From assembly GCA_028278555.1 (NCBI GenBank), contig JANQEA010000083.1, forward strand, positions 1 to 64,000: DNA of 64,000 nt, written 5' to 3'. A model generated the notes under the pieces. It was not told the origin of the DNA and did not search any database. It was given only the letters and a program-made list of their open reading frames with translations. How positions within the stretch are numbered: position 1 is the first letter of the stretch; every line of letters begins with the position of its first letter. This DNA is from Candidatus Bipolaricaulota bacterium. GTDB taxonomy: Bacteria; Bipolaricaulota; Bipolaricaulia; UBA7950; UBA9294. The position numbers were made by a program, and so were the translations under genes. Below are positions 1-10,028 of this stretch, piece by piece.

Positions 1-1
1 T

Positions 2-148
2 GGGATCAACGTAGCCGGACTGTACGTTGACGCGGCGTACATCCTGGAGGAGACGCTTGGGAACACGCTGGTGCTGTCGGCGGAGTTCTCGCTGGGCGGG
101 CTGCTCGGCGAGGAAGAGGCTCCGGTCGAGGAAGTCGGTAGCGAATAA
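2..148 (+). CDS. C-terminal fragment of an unknown protein
   Basis: An open frame enters from the left edge and ends at TAA 146-148, giving 48 residues that finish in an acidic tail (GEEEAPVEEVGSE). The alternating hydrophobic and small residues (LVLSAEFSLGGLLG) would fit the last strands of a beta-rich envelope protein, but this is weak. It is followed closely by a good terminator, which supports its being a real gene end. The function cannot be told from the piece present. Confidence 0.5.
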   Translation, partial: GINVAGLYVDAAYILEETLGNTLVLSAEFSLGGLLGEEEAPVEEVGSE

Positions 149-175
149 CCTAGACGCCTCACAAGAGCAACGATG

Positions 176-206
176 GGGAGGGGCCACGCGCCCCTCCCTT
201 TTCTTT
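176..206 (+). terminator. Rho-independent terminator
   Basis: An 8-bp perfect GC stem (GGGAGGGG / CCCCTCCC) with a 7-nt loop is followed by TTTTCTTT. It ends the transcript of the partial gene at the left edge. Confidence 0.85.
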
Positions 207-290
207 GTCATCCTTCTTGCCGGGTGGCCGTGGGACACCGATCATGCGGTAGACTGCGTGGGAACCGAGATCACGGAGCAGGGAATCCCG

Positions 291-572
291 ATGACGAACG
301 ACCGGCGACTCGAAGCGACCGTCCATGGGCTCGTCCAGGGCGTCTTCTTCCGACACAACACGCAGATCGAGGCGGCCCGGCTCGGTCTCGCCGGATGCGT
401 CCGAAATCTCCCCGAAGGGACCGTGAGCGTCATCGCGGAGGGTTCGCAGGAGCATCTTGAACGTCTCCTCGTGTGGCTTCGTCGGGGTCCTGAGTTCGCC
501 GTCGTCGAACGGCTCGACGTCGAGTGGAAGAACGCGTCCGGAAGCTACGTCGGCTTTCGGATCGAGCGGTAG
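291..572 (+). CDS. acyP: Acylphosphatase
   Basis: A 93-residue protein of normal family length. It hydrolyses the carboxyl-phosphate bond of acylphosphates in the cytoplasm. The signature VHGLVQGVFFR (residues 9-19) holds the phosphate-binding loop and catalytic Arg, and the second signature region GLAGCVRNLPEGTV supplies the catalytic Asn. The open frame continues far upstream, but family alignment fixes the start at ATG 291; the Shine-Dalgarno sequence is weak (GGAG about 13 nt upstream). It stands alone between the terminator at 176-206 and uvrB. Confidence 0.93.
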   Translation: MTNDRRLEATVHGLVQGVFFRHNTQIEAARLGLAGCVRNLPEGTVSVIAEGSQEHLERLLVWLRRGPEFAVVERLDVEWKNASGSYVGFRIER

Positions 573-605
573 CGTACAGACTTGCGCCTTGGCTTCACAT
601 CTTCG

Positions 606-634
606 TTGATCGCCCTCACGCGAGCGGATACCAT
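606..634 (+). promoter_or_regulatory. Candidate promoter of uvrBA
   Basis: TTGATC (606-611) and TACCAT (629-634) are separated by 17 bp. The expected transcription start is near 641, only about 5 nt before the uvrB ATG at 646, and no Shine-Dalgarno sequence precedes that ATG, so the message may be almost leaderless. Confidence 0.45.
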
Positions 635-645
635 CCTACACTAGG

Positions 646-2640
646 ATGAGACTGCCAAAGGTCGGTGAGAAGGCCGGATTCCAGATTTCTGATCACTTGT
701 CTCCGTGCGGCGATCAGCCGGATGCGATCACGTCGTTGGTCGACGGAGTTGAGGCGGGGTATCGTCACCAGACGCTGTTGGGAGCGACCGGGACGGGGAA
801 GACGTTCACGATTGCCAACGTGATTCAGCAGGCTCAGCGACCGACGCTGGTGATCGCCCACAACAAGACGCTGACGGCCCAGCTCTGCAGCGAGTTCCGC
901 GAGCTCTTCCCGGACAACGCGGTTCACTACTTCGTCTCCTACTACGACTACTACCAGCCGGAGGCCTACCTCCCGCAGACCGATACGTACATCGAGAAGG
1001 ACTCGTCGATCAACGACGAGATCGATCGACTCCGGCACGCGGCGACATCGGCGCTGTTCGAGCGACGGGATGTGATCATCGTCGCCTCGGTCTCCTGCAT
1101 CTACGGCCTCGGGTCGCCGGTCAACTACTACGACATGTCGATCGATCTGAAGCGCGGAGAACACCGAGACCGCGACGACGTGATGCGGGCGATGGTGCAG
1201 CTCCAATACACCCGCAACGAGATCGGCTTCGAACGGGGGACGTTCCGCGCTCGCGGCGACACGGTCGAGATCATCCCGGCGTACGAGGAGAAGGTCGTAC
1301 GGATCGAGTTCTTCGGCGACGAGATCGATCGAATCACGATCCTCGATCCGATCACCGGCCATCCGATCCGCGAGGAGGGCGAAGTCATTGTCTACCCGGC
1401 GTCGCACTTCATCACGCCGGAAGAGCGGACACGCCTGGCGATCGACGAGATTGCCGAGGAGTTGGAGGAACGCCTGAAACGGCTCCGGAAGGAGGGGCGA
1501 CTCCTCGAGGCGCAGCGGCTCGAGCAGCGGACGAGATACGACCTCGAGATGCTGCAGGAGATGGGCTACTGCACCGGGATCGAGAACTACTCCCGCCACC
1601 TCGACGGACGTCGCACTGGGCAGCCCCCGTCGGTCCTGATCGATTACTTTCCGAGCGACTTCCTTCTGGTGATCGACGAGTCGCACCAGACGGTTCCACA
1701 GATTCGCGGGATGTATCACGGAGATCGCTCGCGGAAGACGACACTTGTCGACTACGGCTTCCGCCTCCCTTCGGCACTCGACAATCGTCCTCTAACGTTC
1801 TCGGAGTTCGAGGAGCGGATCAATCAGGTCGTTTACATGTCGGCGACGCCGGGACCCTACGAAGAGGAGCACAGCGTCCGAATCGTCGAGCAACTGATCC
1901 GGCCGACCGGCCTCGTCGATCCGGAGGTCCAGGTCCATCCGGTGAAGGGACAGGTCGATCACCTGGTCGCGGAGATCCGCGAGGTCATCGGACGGAACGA
2001 GCGGGTCCTCGTGACGACGCTGACGAAGCGAATGGCCGAAGACCTGACGGAGTACCTGGTCGAGTTGGGGGTCCGTGCGCGATACCTGCACTCGGAGATC
2101 GACACGCTCGATCGGATTGACATTCTCCGTGACCTACGGCTGGGGAACTTCGACGTGCTCGTCGGGATCAATCTCCTTCGCGAAGGACTCGATCTTCCCG
2201 AAGTCGCGCTCGTCGCGATCCTCGATGCCGACAAGGAGGGATTCCTCCGGTCGGGAACGTCGCTGATCCAGACGATCGGTCGGGCGGCCCGGAACGTCCG
2301 AGGGAAGGTCCTGATGTACGCCGACACGCTGACCGACTCGATCCGACACGCCGTTGGCGAGACGAACCGACGGCGTTCGATTCAGATTGCGTACAACGAG
2401 GAGCACGGAATCACGCCGCAGACGGTCGAGCGGGAAATCACCGACATCGTTCAGGCGCTCCGCTCGGGCGGACCGCAACCACAGCGGGTCCGCGAGCGGC
2501 CTGAACCGGAATCAAAGCAGGAGCTGGTCACGCTCGTCAAGGACCTCGAGAAGCAGATGCTGAAGGCGGCCGACCGCCTCGAGTTCGAGCTGGCCGCAAG
2601 CCTGCGCGATGAGATCCGGGAACTGAAGAAGGGGCTATGA
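646..2640 (+). CDS. uvrB: Excinuclease ABC subunit B
   Basis: UvrB (664 aa, usual length) is the damage-verifying helicase of nucleotide excision repair, loaded on DNA by UvrA and partner of the UvrC nuclease. Visible motifs are Walker A GATGTGKT (about residues 46-53), the beta-hairpin [10 protein letters not shown] (about 100-109), the DESH Walker B box, SATPGPYE, and the helicase motif VI region [11 protein letters not shown]-terminal UVR motif for contact with UvrC is at about residues 625-660. The gene overlaps uvrA by 4 bp (ATGA at 2637-2640), so the two are translationally coupled. The frame opens at ATG 646 close behind a predicted promoter. Confidence 0.98.
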   Translation: MRLPKVGEKAGFQISDHLSPCGDQPDAITSLVDGVEAGYRHQTLLGATGTGKTFTIANVIQQAQRPTLVIAHNKTLTAQLCSEFRELFPDNAVHYFVSYYDYYQPEAYLPQTDTYIEKDSSINDEIDRLRHAATSALFERRDVIIVASVSCIYGLGSPVNYYDMSIDLKRGEHRDRDDVMRAMVQLQYTRNEIGFERGTFRARGDTVEIIPAYEEKVVRIEFFGDEIDRITILDPITGHPIREEGEVIVYPASHFITPEERTRLAIDEIAEELEERLKRLRKEGRLLEAQRLEQRTRYDLEMLQEMGYCTGIENYSRHLDGRRTGQPPSVLIDYFPSDFLLVIDESHQTVPQIRGMYHGDRSRKTTLVDYGFRLPSALDNRPLTFSEFEERINQVVYMSATPGPYEEEHSVRIVEQLIRPTGLVDPEVQVHPVKGQVDHLVAEIREVIGRNERVLVTTLTKRMAEDLTEYLVELGVRARYLHSEIDTLDRIDILRDLRLGNFDVLVGINLLREGLDLPEVALVAILDADKEGFLRSGTSLIQTIGRAARNVRGKVLMYADTLTDSIRHAVGETNRRRSIQIAYNEEHGITPQTVEREITDIVQALRSGGPQPQRVRERPEPESKQELVTLVKDLEKQMLKAADRLEFELAASLRDEIRELKKGL

Positions 2641-5480
2641 ACGTCATCCACGTGAAGGGCGCCAGAGAACACAACCTGAAGGACATCGACGTTGTCCTCC
2701 CGCGCGACAAGCTGATCGTCATCACCGGAATCTCCGGTTCCGGGAAGAGCTCGCTCGCGTTCGACACGATCTATGCCGAGGGGCAGCGTCGGTACGTCGA
2801 ATCGCTCTCCGCTTACGCGCGCCAGTTCCTCGGCCAGATGGATAAGCCGGACGTTGATTTCATCGAGGGGCTGTCCCCGGCGATCTCGATCGATCAGAAG
2901 ACTCGGAGTCACAACCCGCGGTCGACGGTCGGGACGGTGACCGAGATCTACGACTACCTCCGCCTCCTCTACGCGCGGATCGGCCATCCGCACTGTCCGA
3001 CGTGCGGGGAGCCGATCAGCCAGCAATCGGCGGAGCAGATCATCGACGCGGTGATGGATTGGCCGAAGGGGACAAAGGTTCAGATCCTCTCGCCGGTCGT
3101 TCGTGGGAGGAAGGGTGAGTACAAGAAGACGTTCGACGAGATCCGGCAGGAGGGATTCACCCGCGTCCGCGTCGACGGCGTTGTCAGAACCCTCTACGAG
3201 GAGATCGAGCTGGCGAAGCAGCAGAAGCACACGATCGAGATCGTCGTCGATCGTGTCGTCGTCGACCCGGCGAAGCGGTCGCGGATCGCCGACTCAATCG
3301 AGACGGCGCTTAAACACGGTGGCGGACTCGTCAACCTAATCACAGCCGACGGGGAGGAGCGCCTCTACAGCGAGCACTACGCGTGCATCCAGTGCGGTGT
3401 GAGCTACGAGGAACTCTCTCCGCGGATGTTCTCGTTCAACAGTCCATTCGGCGCGTGCCCGGAGTGTAGCGGACTCGGCTATCGGAAGGAGATCGATCCG
3501 GAACTGGTCATCGATCCGCGTCTCGGGGTGATGAACGGAGGACTGATCCCGTTCGCCAACACGTCGAGCAAGTGGTACGAGGCGCAGATGACCGCGTTGG
3601 CGAAGCACCTGAAGATCGCTCCGGAGCAGCCGCTCGGCGAGATCCCGAAGAAGAAGCTCGACGTCATCCTCTATGGGACCGGCGGCAAGGAGATCACGTT
3701 CCACTACAAGTCGGCGTCGGGCTACGAGCGGACGATGAAGCGGCCGTTCCGCGGTGTCGTCGCGAGCCTCGAGCGGTGGTACCGCGAGACGAGCTCCGAC
3801 TACTGGAGGCAGACGCTCGAGCAGTACCTGGCGACGCTCCCCTGCCCCGAGTGCGGCGGCGCCCGGCTGAAGCCGGAGGTGCTGGCGGTGACGGTCGATG
3901 GGCTGAACATCCACGAGGTGACGACGCTCTCCATCCGGAGCGCGCTCACCTTCTTCGGGAATCTGTCCCTCTCATCCCGCGAGGAGCTGATCGCGACCCA
4001 GATCCTCAAGGAGATCAAAGCGCGGCTCGGGTTCATGGTCGCCGTCGGCCTCGACTACTTGACGCTCGATCGCCAAGCGGGGACGCTCGCCGGCGGCGAG
4101 GCGCAACGGATCCGGCTGGCGACCCAGATCGGCAGCCAGCTGACCGGCGTCCTCTACGTTCTCGACGAGCCGTCGATCGGGCTTCACCAGAGGGACAACC
4201 GCCGCCTCCTCGAGACGCTGAAAGGGCTGCGTGACCTCGGGAATACGGTCGTCGTCGTCGAGCATGACGAGGAGACGATGCGTGAGTCCGACTTCATCCT
4301 CGACCTTGGTCCGGGTGCCGGCGTCCATGGAGGGAACGTTGTCGTTGCCGGGCCGCCGGACGAGGTCTCCGGACATCCCGAGTCGATTACCGGCCGGTAT
4401 CTCTCCGGCGATCTCCAGATTCCGGTGCCGGACCGCCGGCGCAACGGGAACGGAAAGTCGCTCAAGGTTCTCGGAGCGGCGACCCACAACCTGCGCGAGA
4501 TCGATGTCGAGTTCCCCTTGGGCCGATTCGTCTGCGTCACCGGCGTCTCCGGATCGGGGAAGAGCTCGCTCGTCGATGAGGTCCTCTATCGCGGCATCGC
4601 TCACGAGCTGCACCTGGCTGCTCGACGGGCCGGTCCACACGAGGCGATCGAGGGGATCGAACACATCGACAAGGTGATCGAGATCGACCAGTCGCCGATC
4701 GGGCGGACGCCGCGATCGAATCCGGCGACCTACACGAAGCTCTTCGACGACATCCGCGCCCTGTTCGCCCGGACGCCCGACGCGAAGCTCCGCGGGTACG
4801 CCGGCGGTCGATTCAGCTTCAACGTCAAGGGTGGTCGCTGCGAATCCTGTCAGGGGCAAGGGCGGGAGAAGATCGAAATGCACTTCCTTCCCGACGTATA
4901 CGTCCCCTGTGAGGTCTGCAAGGGGACGCGATACAACCGGGAGACGCTCCAGGTTCGCTACAAGAACATGTCGATCGCCGACGTTCTGGCAATGCCCGTT
5001 GAGGAGGCACTGACCTTCTTCGAGAACGTCCCGCGGATCCGGCGGAGGCTGCAGACGCTCTACGATGTCGGGCTGACCTACATCCAGCTCGGTCAGCCGG
5101 CGACCGAGCTCTCCGGCGGAGAAGCGCAACGGATCAAGCTGGCGAAGGAGCTGTCGAGACGGTCGACCGGGAAGACGCTCTACATCCTCGACGAACCGAC
5201 GACGGGACTTCACGCCGCTGACGTCCGGAAGCTGCTTGAGGTCCTTCATCGCCTCGTCGACTCGGGGAACACGGTCGTCGTGATCGAGCACAACCTGGAC
5301 GTCGTGAAGACGGCCGACTGGATCATCGATCTCGGGCCGGAGGGAGGCGACGGAGGCGGGTGCGTGGTTGCTACCGGCACGCCCGAGCAGATCATCGAGG
5401 TCGAGGAATCGCACACCGCGGAGTACTTGCGCCGCGCGCTGGAGCAGCCCGTCGCTCAGACCGCGTCACGCGACGGATAG
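2637..5480 (+). CDS. uvrA: Excinuclease ABC subunit A
   Basis: UvrA (947 aa) is the ABC-type ATPase that scans DNA and loads UvrB at lesions. Both ATPase modules are complete: Walker [10 protein letters not shown] near the N-terminus and GVSGSGKSS in the second half, two signature regions ([12 protein letters not shown] and [12 protein letters not shown]), and two [11 protein letters not shown] / [11 protein letters not shown] Walker B boxes. Zinc modules are visible as CIQCG...CPECSG and CESCQGQG...CEVCKG. The start overlaps the uvrB stop. uvrB directly followed by uvrA is a common arrangement and implies joint expression. Confidence 0.98.
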   Translation: MNVIHVKGAREHNLKDIDVVLPRDKLIVITGISGSGKSSLAFDTIYAEGQRRYVESLSAYARQFLGQMDKPDVDFIEGLSPAISIDQKTRSHNPRSTVGTVTEIYDYLRLLYARIGHPHCPTCGEPISQQSAEQIIDAVMDWPKGTKVQILSPVVRGRKGEYKKTFDEIRQEGFTRVRVDGVVRTLYEEIELAKQQKHTIEIVVDRVVVDPAKRSRIADSIETALKHGGGLVNLITADGEERLYSEHYACIQCGVSYEELSPRMFSFNSPFGACPECSGLGYRKEIDPELVIDPRLGVMNGGLIPFANTSSKWYEAQMTALAKHLKIAPEQPLGEIPKKKLDVILYGTGGKEITFHYKSASGYERTMKRPFRGVVASLERWYRETSSDYWRQTLEQYLATLPCPECGGARLKPEVLAVTVDGLNIHEVTTLSIRSALTFFGNLSLSSREELIATQILKEIKARLGFMVAVGLDYLTLDRQAGTLAGGEAQRIRLATQIGSQLTGVLYVLDEPSIGLHQRDNRRLLETLKGLRDLGNTVVVVEHDEETMRESDFILDLGPGAGVHGGNVVVAGPPDEVSGHPESITGRYLSGDLQIPVPDRRRNGNGKSLKVLGAATHNLREIDVEFPLGRFVCVTGVSGSGKSSLVDEVLYRGIAHELHLAARRAGPHEAIEGIEHIDKVIEIDQSPIGRTPRSNPATYTKLFDDIRALFARTPDAKLRGYAGGRFSFNVKGGRCESCQGQGREKIEMHFLPDVYVPCEVCKGTRYNRETLQVRYKNMSIADVLAMPVEEALTFFENVPRIRRRLQTLYDVGLTYIQLGQPATELSGGEAQRIKLAKELSRRSTGKTLYILDEPTTGLHAADVRKLLEVLHRLVDSGNTVVVIEHNLDVVKTADWIIDLGPEGGDGGGCVVATGTPEQIIEVEESHTAEYLRRALEQPVAQTASRDG

Positions 5481-5510
5481 GCAGGACGCTTGCAGGGAAA
5501 GGACGGAACC

Positions 5511-6269
5511 GTGAAGAGAATCGGGAATTGGATTGCAGCCTGGATCTGCGTCGTGCTGATCGTCTCTGTCGGAGCGGGTGCGTCCGCGCGATCGTACTGG
5601 GCGTACTACGACTGTGCTGCCGGGATTTCGACCGTTATCGTCGTTGCCAACGCGAGCGAATTTGCCTTGACGGACGCCTTCATGCTGCGGGTGTACGATT
5701 CGGGCGGTTCCCTGATTCACGAGTCGTCACACGGCCTGGCGGAATACGAGTCGAAGGCTCTCTTCCTCAACGGCCTCCTCGATGAGACAGGCGATTCGAC
5801 GTGGGGATTGGCACAGATCGAAAGCGAGCTTCTGCTTCAGGTCGGGGTATGGATTGGGACCGGAGAGGACTGGCTGTTCGTCGAGAACTACGGCGATCTA
5901 CTCGGCGGTGTCGGAGATCTCTCGATCGAGACCTACTGGTATGGCTTGAACTACGCCAACACGAACAACCGTCGCACCACCGTGGCCATTCTGAATCCGA
6001 ACGATCGGATCACGCTCGGGGATCTCTATCTGTACGACGCTTCCGGGGTGCTCCAGTACACCCGCAAGCTCCAGATCCCCCCACATCGCCCGGTCTACAT
6101 CGATCTGGAAGACGTCTTCCCGGTCGGGGACGACGTGTGGGGACTCGTCGACGTGTCGACAAGCCGCGCTGTCCTTCTCGTTTGCTCTTACTTCGATGCC
6201 GAGGGCTACTTCATCGATGTCGACGTGATCGATCAGCCCTACTTCGTGGAGTTTGCTGAGCAGGAGTAG
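5511..6269 (+). CDS. Secreted protein of unknown function
   Basis: A 252-residue protein read from GTG 5511, chosen because AAGGACGG lies just upstream and because the sequence then opens with a clean signal peptide (MKRIGNWIAAWICVVLIVS... cleavage after ASA). The mature part is rich in Tyr and beta-strand-like stretches (STVIVVANAS, TTVAILNPNDR, RAVLLVCSYFD), as in all-beta exported domains. I recognise no family. It begins 30 nt after uvrA and is probably read from the same transcript, although its job is unlikely to be DNA repair. A hairpin follows its stop. Confidence 0.75.
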   Translation: MKRIGNWIAAWICVVLIVSVGAGASARSYWAYYDCAAGISTVIVVANASEFALTDAFMLRVYDSGGSLIHESSHGLAEYESKALFLNGLLDETGDSTWGLAQIESELLLQVGVWIGTGEDWLFVENYGDLLGGVGDLSIETYWYGLNYANTNNRRTTVAILNPNDRITLGDLYLYDASGVLQYTRKLQIPPHRPVYIDLEDVFPVGDDVWGLVDVSTSRAVLLVCSYFDAEGYFIDVDVIDQPYFVEFAEQE

Positions 6270-6309
6270 GCTGATGGCGAGGGGTGCGATGCGCTCTCCG
6301 CCATCAGCC
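6269..6309. terminator. Hairpin between convergent genes
   Basis: An 11-bp perfect inverted repeat (GGCTGATGGCG / CGCCATCAGCC) with a 19-nt loop begins at the last base of the preceding gene and ends before the convergent PKD lipoprotein gene. It has no U-tract on either side, so a bidirectional terminator role is only likely. Confidence 0.45.
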
Positions 6310-6327
6310 CATTGACAGGCGGAAACG

Positions 6328-7263
6328 TCAGTAACAGGTCGAATCGACGTTGATCGATCCTGTCGCGGTGCCGACCCCGCCGCCTTCATCGATCACCGTG
6401 AGCGTGACGATGAAGGTGTTCTGGCGGTCGTAGGCGTGTGTGACGATCGGCCCGGATTCGGTCGTGCCGTCTCCGAAATCCCAGAAATAGCTGATGATCT
6501 TCCCGACGGCCGGACGCGACGCCGTCCCGTCGAATCGGATCGGTTCGCCGACCTGGGCTCCGGAACAGGACCAGTTGCTCGTGATGATCGCGTACGGGGT
6601 ATCGACCGTCCCGCAGGTGTCGTCGTCGTCGGTGCACTCGCTCTGCCCTGGCTGGACGTTAATCCCGATGTGTGTCAGGCCAGTCGCGCCATCCGCATCG
6701 GTAACGACGAGGGTGACGACGTAGTAGCCCCCCTGCTTGTAGGTGTGGTCGACGATCAGCCCGGTCCCGGTCGAGTTGTCACCGAAGTCCCAGTCGTAGC
6801 GGACGATCTCGTCCTGGGCGTCATACGAGGCGGTCGCGTTGAAGATCACCTTGATCCCCGGCAGTGGGTTGTCGTTGTTCACCGACGCCTGCGCGACCGG
6901 AGCGGCGTTCGTGACGACGATCGCGATCTGCTGGGAATCGACCGCACCCTCGTCATCGATCACGGTCAGCTTGACGAGATAGGTGCCGGGCTGGGTGAAC
7001 GTGTGGTTGCATGCGTCGCCGATCTCGGTCCCCATGCTTGCCGGGTCGCCGAAGTCCCATCGATACTCGACGATCGCTCCGTCGTCGTCGTGAGAGAACT
7101 GCGCATCGAAGCCGACGGCCAGGGGTGCGGCTCCCTCTCTCGGCGTGGCGTCGATCACCGCGCTCGGCGCCTTGTTGACGAAGTCGTTCATGATCGTGTT
7201 CAGCACACAGCCGGAGAGGAACAGGGGCGCCAGCAGAACGAGCAGGAGGAGTGTCCGTTTCAT
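6328..7263 (-). CDS. PKD-domain lipoprotein, three repeats
   Basis: A 311-residue exported lipoprotein. It starts at ATG 7263; the open frame upstream of this is not needed. The signal peptide ends in the lipobox LSGC (Cys 19). Three PKD (Ig-like beta-sandwich) domains follow, each with the diagnostic WDFGD core: EYRWDFGD, RYDWDFGD and SYFWDFGD. PKD domains usually mediate protein or polysaccharide contacts at the cell surface. The gene starts 2 nt after the stop of the next PKD gene, so it is the last gene of a three-gene operon (8766 to 6328). The ligand is unknown. Confidence 0.85.
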   Translation of the reverse strand: MKRTLLLLVLLAPLFLSGCVLNTIMNDFVNKAPSAVIDATPREGAAPLAVGFDAQFSHDDDGAIVEYRWDFGDPASMGTEIGDACNHTFTQPGTYLVKLTVIDDEGAVDSQQIAIVVTNAAPVAQASVNNDNPLPGIKVIFNATASYDAQDEIVRYDWDFGDNSTGTGLIVDHTYKQGGYYVVTLVVTDADGATGLTHIGINVQPGQSECTDDDDTCGTVDTPYAIITSNWSCSGAQVGEPIRFDGTASRPAVGKIISYFWDFGDGTTESGPIVTHAYDRQNTFIVTLTVIDEGGGVGTATGSINVDSTCY

Positions 7264-7265
7264 GA

Positions 7266-7967
7266 TCAGTCCACACTCCCGCACGTCCACGGCACGTCAC
7301 CGGTCACGTCCGTGTAGCACGGCGGACCGCCCTTCACGACGACTTGCTCGATGTAGGTCGTCTGACCGCCGTCGTTGTCGGTGACGGTCAGCGCAACACT
7401 GTAGGTCCCCGCGTAGAGGAATTCGTGTGTGACGACGGGCCCTTCCGCGGACGCGGGATCGCCGTTGGCGGCGCGGTAGCCGAAGTACCACTCGTAGGCG
7501 ACGATCTCCCCGTCGTCGCTGCACGTGTCGGACGCGTCGAACGTGATCGTCTCGCTGCACGAGACGAAGTCGACGCCCTCCATGTTGCTCTTCGGCGTGT
7601 AGGAGAAGTCCGCCTCCGGTGGAGGGTTGATCGCATGGATGGTCATCGTTCGTGTCGACGAGACTCCGGCATTGTCGATGACGGTCAGTCGAACGGTATA
7701 CGTCCCGTCCTCACTGTAGGTGTGATCCGCGACCGGGCCCTCGTCGGCCCCTCCGTCTCCGAACGACCACAAGTACGAGACGATCTCCCCGTCCGGGGTG
7801 TAAGACAACGTCGCATCGAAGCTGACGGTGAACGGAACGAGATGCTCGGCGAGCGATGCCGTGAACAGCGCCTGCGGCAGCGCCGGCTGCAGCTTCAAAC
7901 AGCCGGAGATCGACAGAGCGGCGAGCCCGATCACCGCCAAGCACAGCGTGCATTTCCCCCTCTTCAT
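7266..7967 (-). CDS. PKD-domain lipoprotein, two repeats
   Basis: A 233-residue exported lipoprotein starting at ATG 7967. The signal peptide ends in LSISGC, giving a lipidated Cys. Two PKD domains are visible, with cores SYLWSFGDG and AYEWYFGYR; the second core is degenerate (FGY in place of FGD). It lies 4 nt downstream of the barrel-like gene and 2 nt upstream of the three-repeat PKD gene, so all three should be co-transcribed. The end of the protein (PPCYTDVTGDVPWTCGSVD) is Cys-containing and may form a disulphide outside the cytoplasm. Confidence 0.85.
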   Translation of the reverse strand: MKRGKCTLCLAVIGLAALSISGCLKLQPALPQALFTASLAEHLVPFTVSFDATLSYTPDGEIVSYLWSFGDGGADEGPVADHTYSEDGTYTVRLTVIDNAGVSSTRTMTIHAINPPPEADFSYTPKSNMEGVDFVSCSETITFDASDTCSDDGEIVAYEWYFGYRAANGDPASAEGPVVTHEFLYAGTYSVALTVTDNDGGQTTYIEQVVVKGGPPCYTDVTGDVPWTCGSVD

Positions 7968-7971
7968 GATC

Positions 7972-8766
7972 TTACTCCTTCCTCCCATCGAGGGAGAGAT
8001 CGATGTTGATCGAAACGGTCAGTTGGACCGTGAGTCCGCTCAGACTGATCGGCTCGCCGACCTCGTCTCCATCCAGATCGAGAACGACGGCCGCCGAGTC
8101 GGCAAGCTGAGGAATCCTCGCGGAGCGGTACGTGAGGCGACTGCCGAGCATGAACCAGGATGCGACCGGATAGGTCAGCGATAGACCGGCTTCGAAGCCG
8201 ATCGTGCCGCCGGTGTAGCGGCCCTCGGCATCCGGCGGAACGCCGGCGATGACGTCCGGATATTCCGTCGGAATCTCGAAGAGTGTCTTTCGGTCGAGGA
8301 TGGTGTAGTAGTATCCGACGCCGCCGAATGCGCCGAGGCGAAACCCGAAATCGAGGAACGTCGCTTCGGCTGCGAGAATGCCTCCGACCGCATGAAACGA
8401 CAGATCGACAGTGATCTCGGAGGCCCCCACGCCTTCGTAGAACCCGGTCGTCGCTGTTGATGCCCTCGAATACCCGACGTGGCCGCCGAGGGCGAACCAA
8501 TCGGTCAGCCAGTAGCGCTCGGCCGCCTGGAGGTAGACCCCTCCGCCGATCGCAGGGAGCAGGTCGACGCTTCCGGTGACGTCGGGATGGACGGCGAATG
8601 TCTCGTTCAGATGCGTGATCAGCGCGTTGAACAGGCCGATCGATTCATTGATCGCGTCGAGCGAGATCGCTGACGGCCCGCCGCCGAAGGACATCTCCAA
8701 TGGTCCGGCGTGCGCGGCGAGATGAATCAGCCCGATGAACAACAGCGCAGTCGCTAGCCCCTTCAT
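7972..8766 (-). CDS. Outer-membrane beta-barrel-like protein
   Basis: A 264-residue protein starting at ATG 8766, preceded by a strong Shine-Dalgarno AAAGGGGGAACG. It has a signal peptide (MKGLATALLFIGLIHLAAHA) and then a series of amphipathic, Gly- and aromatic-rich strands (YWLTDWFALGGHVGYS, FDFGFRLGAFGGVGYYYTI, TIGFEAGLSLTYPVASWFMLGSRLTYRSA), typical of barrels of the OmpA/OmpW size class. It is the first gene of an operon with two PKD lipoproteins. No specific family is recognised; porin, adhesin or structural roles are possible. Confidence 0.7.
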   Translation of the reverse strand: MKGLATALLFIGLIHLAAHAGPLEMSFGGGPSAISLDAINESIGLFNALITHLNETFAVHPDVTGSVDLLPAIGGGVYLQAAERYWLTDWFALGGHVGYSRASTATTGFYEGVGASEITVDLSFHAVGGILAAEATFLDFGFRLGAFGGVGYYYTILDRKTLFEIPTEYPDVIAGVPPDAEGRYTGGTIGFEAGLSLTYPVASWFMLGSRLTYRSARIPQLADSAAVVLDLDGDEVGEPISLSGLTVQLTVSINIDLSLDGRKE

Positions 8767-8926
8767 CGTTCCCCCTTTGTCAAGGTCGATGAACCGGGCA
8801 CGAGAAACGTCCCTCGTTGGGAGCGTCGCTCGCACCACCCGGTATGACGATGGTAGGGGCCGGGTTCCCGGCGACGAAGCTCATCGAAGGTCTCGGAAGA
8901 CGACCTGTTTCGAGGCGGGGGGGGAC

Positions 8927-9997
8927 CTACGTCCCGCGAAGAGAAGACCGGAGGGCGTCGAGCGCCGTGTCGACATCGGAAGAGGAGACGTCGAGATGTG
9001 TCACCATGCGGATTCTCGGACTCTTTGCGCCGAGCGGGAGCGCGAGGACGCCGCGTTCCTTGAGCCGCCCGCAGAGCGCCTCGGCGTCGAGCTCCGGCTG
9101 CCCGAGCGCCGGGCCGTCGACGCTGAAGTAGACGAGATTCGACCATGTGCCCTCGCCGACCTGCTCGCAGGAGAGACCGTCCAGCGCGTCGATCCCGGCG
9201 GCGAGCTTCGCCGCGTTGGCGTGGTCGTCGGCCAATCGATCGATGTGATGCTCGATTGCGTGAAGACCGGCGGCGGCGAGAATCCCCACTTGACGCATCC
9301 CGCCCCCGACGGCTTTCCGCATTCGGCGGGCCGTCTCGATGAACGAGCGTGTCCCGCACAGAACCGAGCCGACCGGCGTCCCGAGCCCCTTCGAGAGGCA
9401 GATCGTGACGGAATCGGCGCTCCGGGTGAATCGGGTTGGCTCGACGCTGCATGTGACCGCGGCGTTGAACAGGCGCGCGCCGTCGAGGTGAACGATCAGA
9501 CCGTGCCGCGATGCGAGTGCCGCGACCGCGTCGGAGTACTCGGGCGAGAGGGCGATCCCTCCGCACCGGTTGTGCGTGTTCTCGAGGCAGATGACCTTCG
9601 TCTTCGGGAAGTGGACGTTCGATGGATCACGGATCGCCGCCTCGATCGCGGCCAGATCGAGTGTGCCGTCGTCCCGATTCTCCAGGGTATGCGGGTGAAT
9701 CCCGCCGAGGCCGGCACAGCCGCCGACCTCGTAGAGGAACGTGTGCGAGCGATCCCCGAGGATGACCTCGTCTCCGCGTCCGGCGTGCGTCAGGAGCGCG
9801 ACGAGGTTCCCCATCGTCCCGCTGGCAACGAAGAGTCCGGCCTCTTTACCCAGGAGCGAGGAGACTCGCTCCTCGAGGCGGAGGACGGTCGGGTCCTCGC
9901 CGAAGACGTCGTCTCCGACCTCGGCCGACGCGATCGCCTGACGCATTCCCTCCGTCGGGCGCGTCACCGTATCGCTTCGTAGATCGATCCAGTCCAT
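8927..9997 (-). CDS. ltaE: Low-specificity L-threonine aldolase
   Basis: A 356-residue PLP-dependent aldolase that splits L-threonine or L-allo-threonine to glycine and acetaldehyde. It shows the family opening IDLRSDTVTRPTEGMRQA, the GEDPTVLRLEERV region, the LENTHNRCGG segment, the PLP-ring Asp in VHLDGARLFNA, and the Schiff-base Lys in ICLSKGLGTPVGS. The start ATG 9997 follows GGGAGGATCGAGG. It is the last gene of a minus-strand cluster after the TrmY fusion and pcm, 31 nt beyond pcm. Confidence 0.95.
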   Translation of the reverse strand: MDWIDLRSDTVTRPTEGMRQAIASAEVGDDVFGEDPTVLRLEERVSSLLGKEAGLFVASGTMGNLVALLTHAGRGDEVILGDRSHTFLYEVGGCAGLGGIHPHTLENRDDGTLDLAAIEAAIRDPSNVHFPKTKVICLENTHNRCGGIALSPEYSDAVAALASRHGLIVHLDGARLFNAAVTCSVEPTRFTRSADSVTICLSKGLGTPVGSVLCGTRSFIETARRMRKAVGGGMRQVGILAAAGLHAIEHHIDRLADDHANAAKLAAGIDALDGLSCEQVGEGTWSNLVYFSVDGPALGQPELDAEALCGRLKERGVLALPLGAKSPRIRMVTHLDVSSSDVDTALDALRSSLRGT

Positions 9998-10028
9998 CCT
10001 CGATCCTCCCTTCCGTCAGTCGTCCGCA

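Noticed and set aside
3972-5414. 480-codon open frame opposite uvrA
   Set aside because: Antisense shadow; uvrA is complete and certain.
8890-8960. Terminator for ltaE at GGGAC-CTAC-GTCCC
   Set aside because: The stem is only 5 bp, includes the stop codon and has a C-run instead of a U-tract.
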